A DNA stretch of 64,000 bases from Paramecium octaurelia (taxonomy: Eukaryota > Ciliophora > Oligohymenophorea > Peniculida > Parameciidae), in NCBI GenBank assembly GCA_905182995.1, contig CAJJDP010000098.1:125069-189068 (forward strand), read 5' to 3'. Shown in pieces: positions 12,705 through 26,961 of the stretch. Made by a program: the position numbers and the translations under genes. Under the pieces are notes generated by a model. That model did no database searches and was not told where the DNA came from. It saw only the letters and a list, made by a program, of their open reading frames with translations. Each line of letters opens with the position of its first letter. The stretch's first letter is position 1.

Positions 12705-13882
12705 TCATTATTTTTTAACCTTTTTATTTACATTATCAAATTCTTCTATGTCTTGTTTTTTTGTTTTTTTCTATAAATTCTATTCTTATTCTTCCCTTCT
12801 TTTATACTTTAATAACATTTTTCTTCTTTTAATTTTTCTTAATTTCTCTATCGCTTTGTTTGTTTTAGACACTGAAAATATAATATTATTTATTTACCAA
12901 CTCTGTTATAAACCACATTTCCTTGCATAAATCCTTCTTCTATTTTATAGAGCTTTAATTCTAGTCTAGGCCCAACTTCATGTAATCTGACACTCATTTA
13001 TTACTTTTTATGTTATTTATTCTCAATTTCCAACTCTTCTAAATCAGATTATTCTGTATCTGAAGCAAACATCTAATGATTGTTTTGTAAAAAGTCAGAA
13101 AAGCTATTGTATTTGGATAGATTTGGTAATTTGTTTGCTTTAATGATTTTTTTCATTTTTTTGTCTATTCCTTTCAAATTAAAACTAATGTAATAATGTC
13201 TTATGTATATCTTATCATTTTTATATGAGAAGAGTATAACTCTCTTTTATGTTTTTGGATTGGTATTTTAAACATTAATAGCAGGAAACATAGATTAAAT
13301 CATATTTCCTACTAATTTAATATGCTCACTGGTTGGTCTTTTAGGATCATCTGTCTAAAAGTCAGTCTAGAAACCATTCATCACAAGTAAAGGAGGTGAG
13401 AAAACTCTAGAAAATGATTTGAACTTCCTTTAGGCATTGAGAACTTCATTTCTATTTGCGTATTTGAGAATACGAAAAGTAAATGTAGGTCCTCTAGGGT
13501 TTTAAATAAATCTTATGTATGAATCTAGTTAATATGCATTTTTGAATACTCTTATTTGTCTATGTCATTATAATCATATGTGATATTAAATAATAACCAG
13601 CTGCTTATATGTAATCTTTCATTTTAGTTTTATCTGATTCTTACAAATTCATGCTTGTGAAGGGATACATAACATCTCTGTAATCATCAATTAACTGACG
13701 AATGGTTGATGACACTTTTCCTCTCTTTAATATGAATGCTTGAGAATATAAATTAAACTAAACCTTTAGGTGTTTATCCTATCAAATCAAGATCCTCCTC
13801 TGTTGCTTCTTTATGAGTTCTTGTTTTTTTCTAGTTTTATGATAAATATGCATTTTACCCTTCTTCCTCCAACTTTAGGCAT
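12705..13882 (-). CDS. Ribosome biogenesis factor SSF1/Peter Pan (Brix domain)
   Basis: 357 residues, four introns (28, 25, 25, 26 nt at 13831-13858, 13739-13763, 13525-13549, 12872-12897). The Brix domain spans about residues 25-250: TPKAFILKRG, RQLIDDYRDVMYPFTS, PRGPTFTFRILKYANRNEV and RHYYISFN, matching yeast Ssf1 and animal PPAN, which act in the nucleolus on 27S pre-rRNA and 60S subunit assembly. The late SVRLHEVGPRLELKLYKIEEG block is diagnostic for this branch of the Brix family. A short lysine/glutamine-rich tail follows. Confidence 0.93.
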
Positions 13883-13940
13883 TAATTAAAAATAATTAAA
13901 ATTTAATATGAAAAACCAACAAAAAATAAACACATGGCTT

Positions 13941-14472
13941 TCATTATTCTTGGTATTACCTTAACTTTTCTAAGTAAATATTGTAGAGTTCTTTCGAAAT
14001 AAATAAGTCATAATTTAATAGTTCTAGCAATTCTGATTCCAATTGGTTTAACTCTTTTAAAGAGATGCCTGCTATTTTTGAATAATAATCATTTCTGTAG
14101 TAATCATCGTCTTGAAATTTGATTGCTAAAACTATTGCAATGATTAGAAACCTAATTTGTATGATTTACATACCTATGAACACAATGGCTATTTAACAAA
14201 ATACTTGGATTTAATTCTTAAACTTTATCCAAGTAAATCAAGGCAATAACGAAACACTCGTCCGTGCATTTTGCATATTTTGCTATTCGAATTAAATAAT
14301 TTTCTAATGTAATTGCAGGTATTTTCGAAGCATGAAATGATGTTGATGAAGAATCTAGCTTGTCTGTTTCTTCAACTATCTCCTCAAGAATTGTAGCTAT
14401 GCATTTTAAGAGAGATGGCTGTATAGTTCTTTCGTGATTCCTCACATTAACTTGTGTGCTTATTTCTGTCAT
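13941..14472 (-). CDS. P-type (Pho80/PCL-like) cyclin
   Basis: 169 residues, one 22-nt intron (14152-14173). It matches small P/U-type cyclins: FHASKIPAITLENYLIRIAK, ALIYLDKV, HRFLIIAIVLAIKF and YYSKIAGISLKELNQLE, all in the right order. Such cyclins activate Pho85/CDK5-like kinases. The protein is little more than the cyclin box, which is normal for the class. It stops 58 bases before the SSF1 gene on the same strand; no functional link is implied. Confidence 0.92.
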
Positions 14473-15241
14473 ATTATATTTATATTACTAATATGCTTAT
14501 TTTAAAAAATTTAATCAAAATCAAATTCCTATCCTTCTTAATAAATCTGATGCAGTGACATTATTTAATTATATTAATGGGATTTCTGTATGTTCAAATT
14601 GATTCATTAATTTTATTAATTTTGTCATTCCAATTACTAAAACTATAAACTTTTATCATTTAATAATTCATTATTGTAAATAAATTATAGGAAGAAAGAA
14701 TTTTCTTATTCTTTTAATACATCAAATTATCATATTAAAAGATTATTAAATCATTAAGGATATCTTATTCTTCACATAAACTCAAATAATAAACTAATTT
14801 CAGAAAAAATGAATTTCCTATTTATAATACCAAAATTTATTGTATTTAAATCTTCTTATTAGCTTTGAAGGTGAAAACGAAGATAAATTATTCCCCCAAG
14901 ATGAAATTTTTAAGGTTGTTGTTTAAATTTCAATCAAATTAATGTTGATAAATGTTTTAAAAATGACATAAATATTGTTTTCGCTATTATGCTTAGATAA
15001 TTGAGGTAATCAAGTAATTCAATTAAAAATTTAGAAGCATAGGGAGTAATAAAAATAAACACTTTCAATGAACTTTTGCAAGACATTATTAAAATAAATA
15101 TTTTTAAATAAATAGTGTTTTATTTTTAGTTCCCTCAGAAGGAATTATCCTAAATAAAAACAAAATTGTAAATACTATTTATTTGTCAATGCAATTCAAA
15201 ATATCTTTTGATAAAATATCTATATATTATTTTTATACTAA
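14473..15241. other. AT-rich intergenic region
   Basis: About 770 bases upstream of the cyclin gene and downstream of the helicase gene. Only short, broken frames occur on either strand. No RNA gene or repeat recognised. Confidence 0.45.
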
Positions 15242-18297
<3,056 letters not shown>

Positions 18298-18382
18298 TAT
18301 TTTAAATATTGTGAGCTAAGTTTTTCCTTTTAATAATTGGCAATAGATTGGTATTATTTATCTAATTATAAAAATTTAATAA

Positions 18383-19893
18383 TCATTTTAGTATTTAGGT
18401 GAGCATTTTCTGATATCTCATGATAACAGCTGGGATGAATTCCTTTTATTTGTTGTTTGCTCTGATATATATCTGCTAAGCCTTCATGAAGGGTTCTCTC
18501 TGTGATGATATAAACTTCTTAACGTTCGAATTGACTTCCTAGATAGAAAATGATTGAGTCATTCTGAAATCTACTTGCTATTAAAGAGACAATTTATATT
18601 TAGGATTCTCCATTATCTTATGATTAAAGGAGTACAAATCCTTGTTCTTATGGTATTTCTCGGTAATCTCCAAGATTCTTTTCGGTAGTTTTGGTTGCTT
18701 TTTTGTTTGTTGATTCAACACCAAAGTCTACTCGTGATGAATCAGATTGAATTCCATAAATTCCTTTGTTTTAGTAATGGAGTAGATGATCTCCAGGGGA
18801 TTGCAATTGTTATACTTGATGAATCTCCGATCATCATAATTTCTGCCAGTAGCAATATTCACAAAAGGAACACTAATCGACCCTTGTATTGATGACATAA
18901 AGTCTACAGCCTTTGTAGGCAAGGTTCTTTCAAACATCGAGATAAACTCCAAGGCTGTTACTCTGTAATAAGATGATGGTTCCTCCAAAAACCCACTCGA
19001 CCATTTTTAATGATAGAACTCCGCTCTTTCTATGTTGCCTTAATAGAAATATGCCAATCCCATAGCATCATAACACTGTATTTCTTCGTCATGATAGTAA
19101 TAGGCCCATGAATACATCAAAGCTTTTTGAATCAAAATAATCTATTAGTCAAATAACTTAAACCTATTAATATAAAATAGTTTACTATTTAGCACATATG
19201 GCCATAGATAGTAAAGAATTAACCTTCAATTTAGGGTTACGAGATAGATTCGATAAAGTGAAGCAATCCTTTAAGAAATATGTAGCCTTTGAGTATTCTT
19301 AGCAATCAAAAAAGAACTAAGCTAATAAATAGATCATATAGGAAAACAACTCTATTAACTAGATTAATACAATATTGTTATACATTTTGTTCTTGTGCTA
19401 TGAACATAGGTTTCTAAAATAAATGTATCATTCTCTCGGCATCTTTTCTTCTTATTAATTCTTGAAACTGGGAGGAATTCTCTTCAAAGTAAAGTATAAT
19501 ATAGTATCGCTTGTCCAGTTTATTGTATCTTTTGGCACTTATGAAGGGAACAAGCTTTAGGTCCTATTTTGAGGAGTTTTTTAATACTCTGCTAAATGAG
19601 TTGAGTTGGGATTGCGGAGTCATTTTGTACTCGAATTCATGCATATTACTGAGGTCTAGTTGTTTAGTAGTTTGATCTTGGGTATGTTCGAACAGGGATA
19701 TATCTCTGGGGAGTGGAGAATTGCAATTGGAGGATGAAAATAACTTCATAAACGGTTTCGTAGTTGTCTTTGATTTGTTGGAGTTTGTGCTGAGAAGATT
19801 GCGAAGTGCAAAGGACATGTGAGATTTTCTGTAGTGTTTGAGTTTCTCGAGCACAAATGAAGCAGTAGAGGGCGGTGAATTATTTTATTGCAT
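18383..19893 (-). CDS. TPR-like helical-repeat protein, function unknown
   Basis: 487 residues after removing introns of 25 nt (19359-19383) and 22 nt (19142-19163). These introns join what look like two separate frames. A disordered N-terminus (residues 1-130) is followed by helical repeats; the clearest are AQFFFDCQEYSKATYFLKD and AMGLAYFYQGNIERAEFYHQ, which fit TPR spacing. I cannot name a family. Its ATG lies only 18 bases from the ATG of the divergent CFAP70 gene; a downstream in-frame ATG (about residue 27) is an alternative start. Confidence 0.8.
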
Positions 19894-19911
19894 AATAAGT
19901 TATTAATTTTA

Positions 19912-22655
19912 ATGGAACCAGATCCCAAATTATTGTCTCTTCTAGAAAAAGTTAATAACCCAATTGAAAAGCTTACCATTCATTTGACAATCAAGGTAAT
20001 CAGACATTAGCATAATAAAAGGGTGTTTATGGATTTACAGATGATTGGAGGGTCACCGATGAGACCAATCCGGCGATATTTGCAAATGTGATTAGATACA
20101 AAGGAGAGGATATGTTTGGTAAAATAAAACCCAGAGAACAGACGGAGAAGGAGAAATTTGAGGAGTATCAGAAAAATAGTAAAAAGAACAAAAAGGACTC
20201 CAAAAGTCCAGAAGAAGAGGAAGCCATGAAGAAGGCTATTGCTTAAGAAGAAGAGGAAGAATTATAAAAATAGTAGCATTTAGAAACCTTATCTGAGTAA
20301 GAAAAGTTGTTTTTCATTTCAGAAGATAAATTCAAAACTGCCAGCATCTAATATGAGGAAACACATTCAATTGACATTACTAATGTTAGGTAATTAGAGG
20401 AAGAGATTCTGGAATAAAGAAACACTATTCAATTCATTAGACAACCCGCTGTGACAGAAGAGGAATTAGTTAAATTGAAAAAGGGCAAGACAAAGAATTT
20501 GAATAATGCGGAATTGACTTAGATTATTTTCAAGGGAGTTTTTGATTTAGCTGATCTATTAGAACCTGGATGCACTCACACTATAGTGAGAGTCTTTTTA
20601 AAATAAGAAGAAGGATCTGATTGTCCAAAGTATAATTGTGATAAATTGTATATGAAAATTGAAGTAAACACTGAGCCTGCATTAACACCATTAGTTGAAG
20701 ATGTACCATCACTCTAAATAGAACCTGTTATCATCCAAAAGATACCGAGCAAATTTGAATGTGTATGGCAATTCAAGAGTATACTCTATTCATTATCTAT
20801 TAGAGGATATCAAGGAAGCTATGAAGTCCCTTGAAGAAGAATACAGCAAACTATATTAAAGTGATTAGAAAGCCAAGACTTAACCCATGATTAGCATGAC
20901 TCATCAAAGGTGGCTAGAATTGACCAAGAAGAAAGAATCTTTTCTTAATGAAATGAATACCTCTGGCAAATACAATATCTTACAAGAGAGACTACGATCT
21001 TCTATTATAAGAGTTTGCATTGATAAATTTGCTAAGGAAGGGTTGTTTGTTGGAGTAAATAAGGATGAACAGGATCGATTGTTTGCTGAATTGTATGTCT
21101 TTATGATGGAATAAATGCAAACGACTCTAGGGGAATACATACAAAACAATAAAGAAGATGACATTCACGAAGATTTGGTTTTAACCTTTGAATAAAATAT
21201 CAGGGAAAGAGATAGAGTGTTCAAAAGACTCAAAGAATCTCAATTAGAAAAATTCCAAAGATTGGCCAAAGAATATGAAACTATTAATTAAGTGAGCCAG
21301 GCACTCAAATACTACACTAATATGGTATTGGTCGATAAAACATCAGCCTCAGCCTTTGCAAAATATTGTCTCAAAATACAGAGATTTAAGGCAGCTGAGC
21401 AATTAATTCAAATGGTTAGGGATGTTGAATGGAATAAGGAAAATGAATTACTCATGGCTTGTCTTTATATTCGAAGAGAGAGATTTAAGGAAGCTACTCA
21501 AATTTTAAAGGAACTATTGCAAAAAGAACCTATTAATACGTTGTTTAATTTGTTAATGTCATTCATTTATAGACAGCAGGGAAATGACAATATGGCTGAT
21601 AAGTATTTAAGATGCACTCAAAGAATATTTATGAGAACAATGGGCTTATTGACTAAAGGGTATTATGCTTATTAATGTATCATAGGTTTGCAAAATAATA
21701 GCCAGATCCTCATCTTTTGCCTAATTTCAAGCAACAAATGATTGAGTAATAGGAGAAGGCTAAAAAAGCACCAGTATTAACTTAAGAGTAAATTGATTCA
21801 ATTCAATTAGAATTGATAGAATATTTTGCATCTAGGAATTTATTTGATTTAGCTGAGAAAGCACTGGTTTCAATTAAGGACAAAACAACTCAAAAGATAA
21901 ACATAATCAAAGCTTAAATTCACATTTTTAATGAGAACTATCCTGAAGCATTAGCTTTGATATAGAAGTTATTAACTTAAAATTCGAGATTCTATGATGT
22001 TTACTTGATTAAGGGATCTTTGTGTTTTTAGACAGAATAATTTTATGAAGCTGAAGAAACGTTTTTAAAGGCACTTTCAATATAATCAAAGAGATCATTT
22101 GAAATTCAATTGAGATTAGGATACTTGTATTTGAAGAGGAAATCATGGCAAGATGCTAAGGTGATATTTGAGAAGGCGTTGGATCAATAACCGAATAGTT
22201 CTTTATCATGGTTGGGTTTGGGAATAGCAAATTTAAGATTGTGTGATCCAATTGCTGAGGAATGTCTTTGCTAAGCAAATATCTATGAGCCTTTCAATGG
22301 GGAAGTTTGGGGATATTTGGCATTGAATTGCTTATTGTAGAAGAGAGGACAACAAGCAAAGCAATGTTTGTAACGGATGGAATAAACTGAGGTTTATGAT
22401 TTGGATTTGTTGCTTGAATTAGCTGAGGAGATGTCGTTGTGTTTCGATTATGAAAGTTGTCGATCAATTTTGATGAGAGTTTATGATTCCAAGATAGCAA
22501 TTTCGAATATGGGAAAGTTGTTAATGAACTTGGGTTAGGTGCATTCATAATTACGGAGAAATGAGGAGGCCAAACAGTATTATATTGAATCATTGAAGTA
22601 TTTGGAGAGTGGAAATGAGAAGGAAAAGGTAAATTCTGAAATCAAGATATTATGA
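19912..22655 (+). CDS. CFAP70-like ciliary TPR protein
   Basis: 888 residues, introns of 26, 25 and 26 nt (19996-20021, 20779-20803, 21660-21685). N-terminal ~280 residues begin with a C2-like region (KLTIHLTIKGVYGFTDDW) and an acidic coiled stretch; the C-terminal ~450 residues are successive TPRs (RFKAAEQLI, RFKEATQILKELLQ, NYPEALALIQKLL, YEAEETFLKAL, WQDAKVIFEKAL). This order and length match CFAP70, an axonemal protein linked to the outer dynein arm region and ciliary motility in other organisms. Assignment is from memory of the family. Confidence 0.82.
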
Positions 22656-22671
22656 CAATAATAATATATAA

Positions 22672-22836
22672 TCAATAATCCTCGTCTTCTTCCCAAATCT
22701 CTTACAGAATTTAGACCAAGTTTTTGAGCTTGATTTTCTTCTAGAATGGCTGGTATGGACCTTTAGTCTAACGAATGATGTCTTCAACCTGTCTTCTTTC
22801 TTGATTGCTGCCGATCAATTTTGATTGCTGGAACAT
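22672..22836 (-). CDS. Small unknown protein (54 aa)
   Basis: A 54-residue open frame with its own ATG and TGA between two larger genes, intronless. The sequence is hydrophilic (KGPYQPFQKKIKLKNLVQ, ending IWEEDEDY), with glutamine TAA/TAG codons used in coding-like fashion. It ends 16 bases from the end of the convergent CFAP70-like gene. No family recognised. It could be a small structural protein or a chance ORF. Confidence 0.5.
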
Positions 22837-22882
22837 TAATTTATATAATAACTAACATTCACTATAATTTAATTTCAAATTT

Positions 22883-23971
22883 ATGTCAACATCATCAGAT
22901 TTCTAGCCTCCTTCTCCAAGTCTCTCACCTAGTTCGCAAATTAAATGTTATCAAGAACAATTGGAAAAAGCGCATTCAATGATTGACTATTTAGAAGTAA
23001 TGCTTGCAGAGAAGTAAGCATTGAAGGAGAATTTCAATTCATTTAATCTGCCTAAGAGTAAATCTCACATGAAAAAACAGAGTTTGTGCTTAGATCAAAT
23101 TCCTCAATCTATTTAAATTCAATAATATGTTACTCCTCGAGAAACTAATCAATCAATGAGATTCACATCCGCTAATATGCCTAGTTATATTTCTGAATTG
23201 CAACAAAAACATTAAGAGATCCTCTCCTCAAATAAGGAGAAATCTACAGTCAAAAAGCTGCAGATCCAAGAAATACAAGAAAAAGTATAGGATCTTTAAG
23301 ATGAAATCATTATTTGTAAAGAAAGACAAAAAAATACTGAAATAGCAAAACATTAGGCAGAAGATGTTCTTGAACAAATAGATGATGATATTCTGCATGC
23401 AAAGCTAAAATTACAATAAGTAAAATCTTAGGGAGAGTAAATATATGAGACTATGTTGAAATTGGAAGACCAAGAACATGATAAAAAATATTATATGGGT
23501 CGAACTTCTACGTTGAAGAGAAAGAGAAGTGAAATCTAACCACCTAATCAAATCAAGAACTAATTAAATTAATTAAAAAATGAAATTGAATAACTCAAAT
23601 AATCCAAAAAAGAAAAGGAGGAATATTACGCTTAAAAAATAAGGGAAATTGAATAGCAGTTAGATCAAAGAAAAACTAATGAGTCGATACCCGAAGATTA
23701 ACTTAATGCTTCCTTGAGTCCTGATAGACAGAAAGTAAGAGTGTATAAAGGAAAGCACGCCTTATTGCAGGTAATGTCTCATCAATATTGAAAGCTTACT
23801 CTCAATTCTGATTCTTGTTCCAGGTCTTATGCATTGAGAAAGTCGCAAGAGAATAAATTGAATTCAGCCTTTGATTTCAAACAATTTGATGAACATGAAA
23901 ATGTTTCAATAGACTCCTTTAAGAATAAAGATAAAAAGAATAGAACATGTGATCCATGCACTATCTTTTGA
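22883..23971 (+). CDS. Coiled-coil protein, unknown
   Basis: 354 residues with one 24-nt intron (23771-23794). After a proline/serine-rich start, residues about 15-270 are heptad-rich and charged (ERQKNTEIAKHQAEDVLEQI, KNEIEQLKQSKKEKEEYYAQ), predicting long coiled coil. It ends in CDPCTIF, where the last four residues CTIF resemble a CaaX prenylation box (inference). No named domain. A cytoskeletal or basal-body role is plausible but unsupported. Confidence 0.75.
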
Positions 23972-24368
23972 TTAAATATATATATAATTAATTCAATATT
24001 ACCTCAAATGTATTTATTTATTATCTTAAAAGTTTGTTAATTCAAATGGTTGCCATCAGAATAGCAATTTAAACTATTTGATTTAATGTTAACCTTACAT
24101 AATTGAAGGTGTCATCTCAAAGTGAGATATTCTAAACTTATGGATTATAAGTTAGAATTATTTTCTATTTCTTGTTTTTTATACAGTATTGTTTGCGGTT
24201 CGATAGTATAACATAAATAGCACTCAATTTAAAGTCTAAGCATACTATCATGTGGATGATGAAATCTGGCAGTCAAATTTAGAACAATAAACTGAATGTC
24301 TCAACTGCTTCAACAGTTTAAAGGTTGAAGAGTAATAGGTTTCATTAATTCATAATTATAATTAATTA
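23972..24368. other. Spacer and possible upstream exon of the Myb-like gene
   Basis: The frame of the following gene is open back to an in-frame TGA near 24132 and reads convincingly as protein from about 24210 (DDEIWQSNLEQQTECLNCF), yet has no ATG. A missed first exon is likely, but I could not find an intron of normal size that joins it. Confidence 0.5.
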
Positions 24369-24851
24369 ATGCAAAGAGAAAAGCGTATACCTTCAAAGGC
24401 TTGGCGATATGAAGAATACTCTCCACCAAGACGAACCACTTAAACAACAAATCAAAAGAGAAGAAAGAGAGAATTATCCTATTATAAAATACATAAATTC
24501 TCATAAAACTCTTAATTTACTAAAGAAGAAGACGAAAGCATTCTTTAATACGTCAAAGAATTAGGCCCTAAATTCGTTAAAATTGCTACTTACTTTCCTA
24601 GTAAATCATATAGCATGGTGAAAAACAGATACTATAAGCACTTAAGAAATTAGTTGATTGAAAGGAAAGAAAGTTAAGAATTGAACCCCAATAACATTGA
24701 CACTACTTAATAATTGAAAAATACTCTAGTAAAACCAGATAATGAAAAAATAGAAGAGTTGAAATAACTTATCACTTCTATTAACTTATTTCCAGAAATA
24801 ACAGAAATAACCAAAAGTTTCATAGGTGAATTGTAAAAGCATCTTCTCTGA
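24369..24851 (+). CDS. Single-repeat Myb/SANT-like DNA-binding protein
   Basis: At least 160 residues from the first in-frame ATG (24369). A basic stretch (QKRRKRELSYYKIHKFSQ) precedes one Myb-like repeat: FTKEEDESILQYVKELGPKF, KIATYFPSKS, VKNRYYKHLRN. The first conserved tryptophan is replaced by phenylalanine and the later ones by phenylalanine or other residues, common in divergent ciliate Myb domains. A probable nuclear DNA-binding protein. The true N-terminus is probably longer, as the frame is open and coding-like upstream of this ATG. Confidence 0.65.
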
Positions 24852-26457
24852 AAGTATGCAAAACTCTGTTGATATTCATTTTAATTCAATTATTAAATTA
24901 ATATAATTTCATCATTCAGTACTTTTATATGTTAATTCAAACTAATTATATGATTCTCCAAGGTTGCTTGAAATAAATTGGACAGAAATATTACAAATAC
25001 TAAAACTGAATCAAACAAAATAGTAACTATTCTCATAATTTATAGTTATCAGTTAACAAATTAATTTACTGCGTTATTTCGAATTCGCTCTTATATATTT
25101 ATAAAAAATTCAAAAATTATTTACTAGTTTATCTCAATTAAATTTACGACAAAATATAAAAAATAAATAAATAAATATTATGGAATTTTGTTCCAAGGAT
25201 TAAGTGTTTTTAACAAAATAGAACAATCCAAAAAATCAAAACTTATATAATTTCTAATTTTTGTCCAACATAATTATGATCATATGAAGGTCTCCTCATC
25301 CATTCTCCAAAAAATATTTCATTAAATTAGATTTGGTTAGATTTTGAAATAATAGAAGAAACAACATATATCATATAAATAATCAACTCATGTACTTTAA
25401 TAGAGTTATAAAACAAAATTTGTATTGCTTTAACTAAAAATGAGAAAAAATTTAAAAACCAGTAAAATTCTTCCCTAAGAATAATGAAAAAGTACCATTC
25501 ATTCAATGTTTAAATTTCAAAAGCTCATAAAAAATAAACAATAAATAGTATTAACCATTAAATTATAGCATTCTAAGTATCAAATAAACTATTCATGAAA
25601 AGGCTATTTATAATTAAGAGAAACTTATAATTAAAAACAATTATTTTGCATTCAATACAGAAACTTAATAGACTAATATAGAATCATTCATTATTTCTTT
25701 AAGTTGTTTGTACTACTTAAGAATTTCATTTCTTTTTCCATATTAATATACTAATTAGCTGTCCAATCAGATTGTTATGTAGTTATATCTATTAGAATAC
25801 CTCCATAGGACTTGTTATTTAATCATTATGTTAGAATTAAAACAGATTAAGGTAATTTCAAAGGGGATATTCCTTTATAAATTTACATTTCTCCTTCATT
25901 TTTTATTAATATTTCCCTTAAATAAATTCATCCTACATAATATTCAATCATTAAAACAAGCATAAATATTCTTATTTATTACTTTTTTTCGTTTATATTT
26001 TAACTCTTACTCTTATTGTACGTTAAAATGTGGAAGCAAGTTTTATTAAGAAAATCTCTTAATTATTGTTTTCATTAACAGAATTCATATATAAGGAAAT
26101 AAATTAATGATATACTGATTCAAAAAAGGTTGAATAAATAACAGAAGCGTTTAGTAGAATTATATTAGGTAACTCTCAAGATAGAAAGCATCAATAGCAG
26201 AACTCTTTATTTGCTTGTAAATAAAGATCTAGAATATTTTTAAAATGTTATATTTTATTATAAATTATCAAAAAGAATTATATCAAAGATGATTAAGAAT
26301 ATTGAGTAATTGCTAGTTCATTACTTTAATGAAATTTATATGGATTTATAAGAATAATGCTAAGAATTCATACGAAAATGAGAAGAAAAAAACATTTTTT
26401 ATCAATTAATAGGATATATTAAATAACATTGCAGCAAATAACATCACCATAGTTTGA
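24852..26457. other. Long AT-rich region without a clear gene
   Basis: About 1.6 kb, very AT-rich. Short frames around 26180-26400 look weakly coding (runs of K, Q and L) but change frame without usable introns. No repeat, RNA gene or transposase was recognised. It may hold a decayed gene joining the fragment at 26458. Confidence 0.4.
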
Positions 26458-26838
26458 ATGAAGAATGAGGGAATTTATCACAAAAAATTAATCAATAAAT
26501 ATAATATTCTTAATGCAAAGCTGATTTGTGGCAAGGGGAATAAGAATATTTCCTAAAAAGAGATGGATCTATTTAAACATCTAAATTTGGAGATTCAATA
26601 ACAACTTAAAACCAAAAAAAAATTGGATAATTAAATAAGAAAGTGTGAAAATTAAATTATGTTAATATTAAAGCTGAGATAAGTAGCGCATTTAAAATAG
26701 AATAAGATTTTCGGAGAGGTTGGTATTGAAGATTTCCCAAAGCTAATTAACTCTAATTAAATTAAAACAAACAATTATAATCATATAAATAAATACATAT
26801 ATTATATATTTCGATTTTTTTGTTAATTAATATAATGA
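26458..26838 (+). pseudogene. Coding-like fragment, possible gene relic
   Basis: A 126-codon frame starting at an ATG. Its centre reads like a charged helical protein (QKEMDLFKHLNLEIQQQLKT, QIRKCENQIMLILKLRQVAH), while the last third is AT-rich and noncoding in character. Upstream, similar coding-like text occurs in other frames, so I treat this as the remains of a coiled-coil gene. It could also be a short real gene. Confidence 0.35.
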
Positions 26839-26961
26839 TAATAGAATTGCATTTTTTTACTAAAATTAATTATATTAGAAAGATTCAGTCTTGTTTATTA
26901 TATAAGCAATTAAATACCCTAGAGTTGGATCTATTAATTAATAAATAAATAAAAAATTTTG

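Noticed and set aside
19198-19569. Plus-strand frame starting MAIDSKELTFNLGLRDRF, open for over 100 codons
   Set aside because: It lies antisense to exons of the TPR gene, which splice cleanly through two canonical introns and give convincing TPR text. The plus frame drifts into poor sequence and overlaps the other gene fully.
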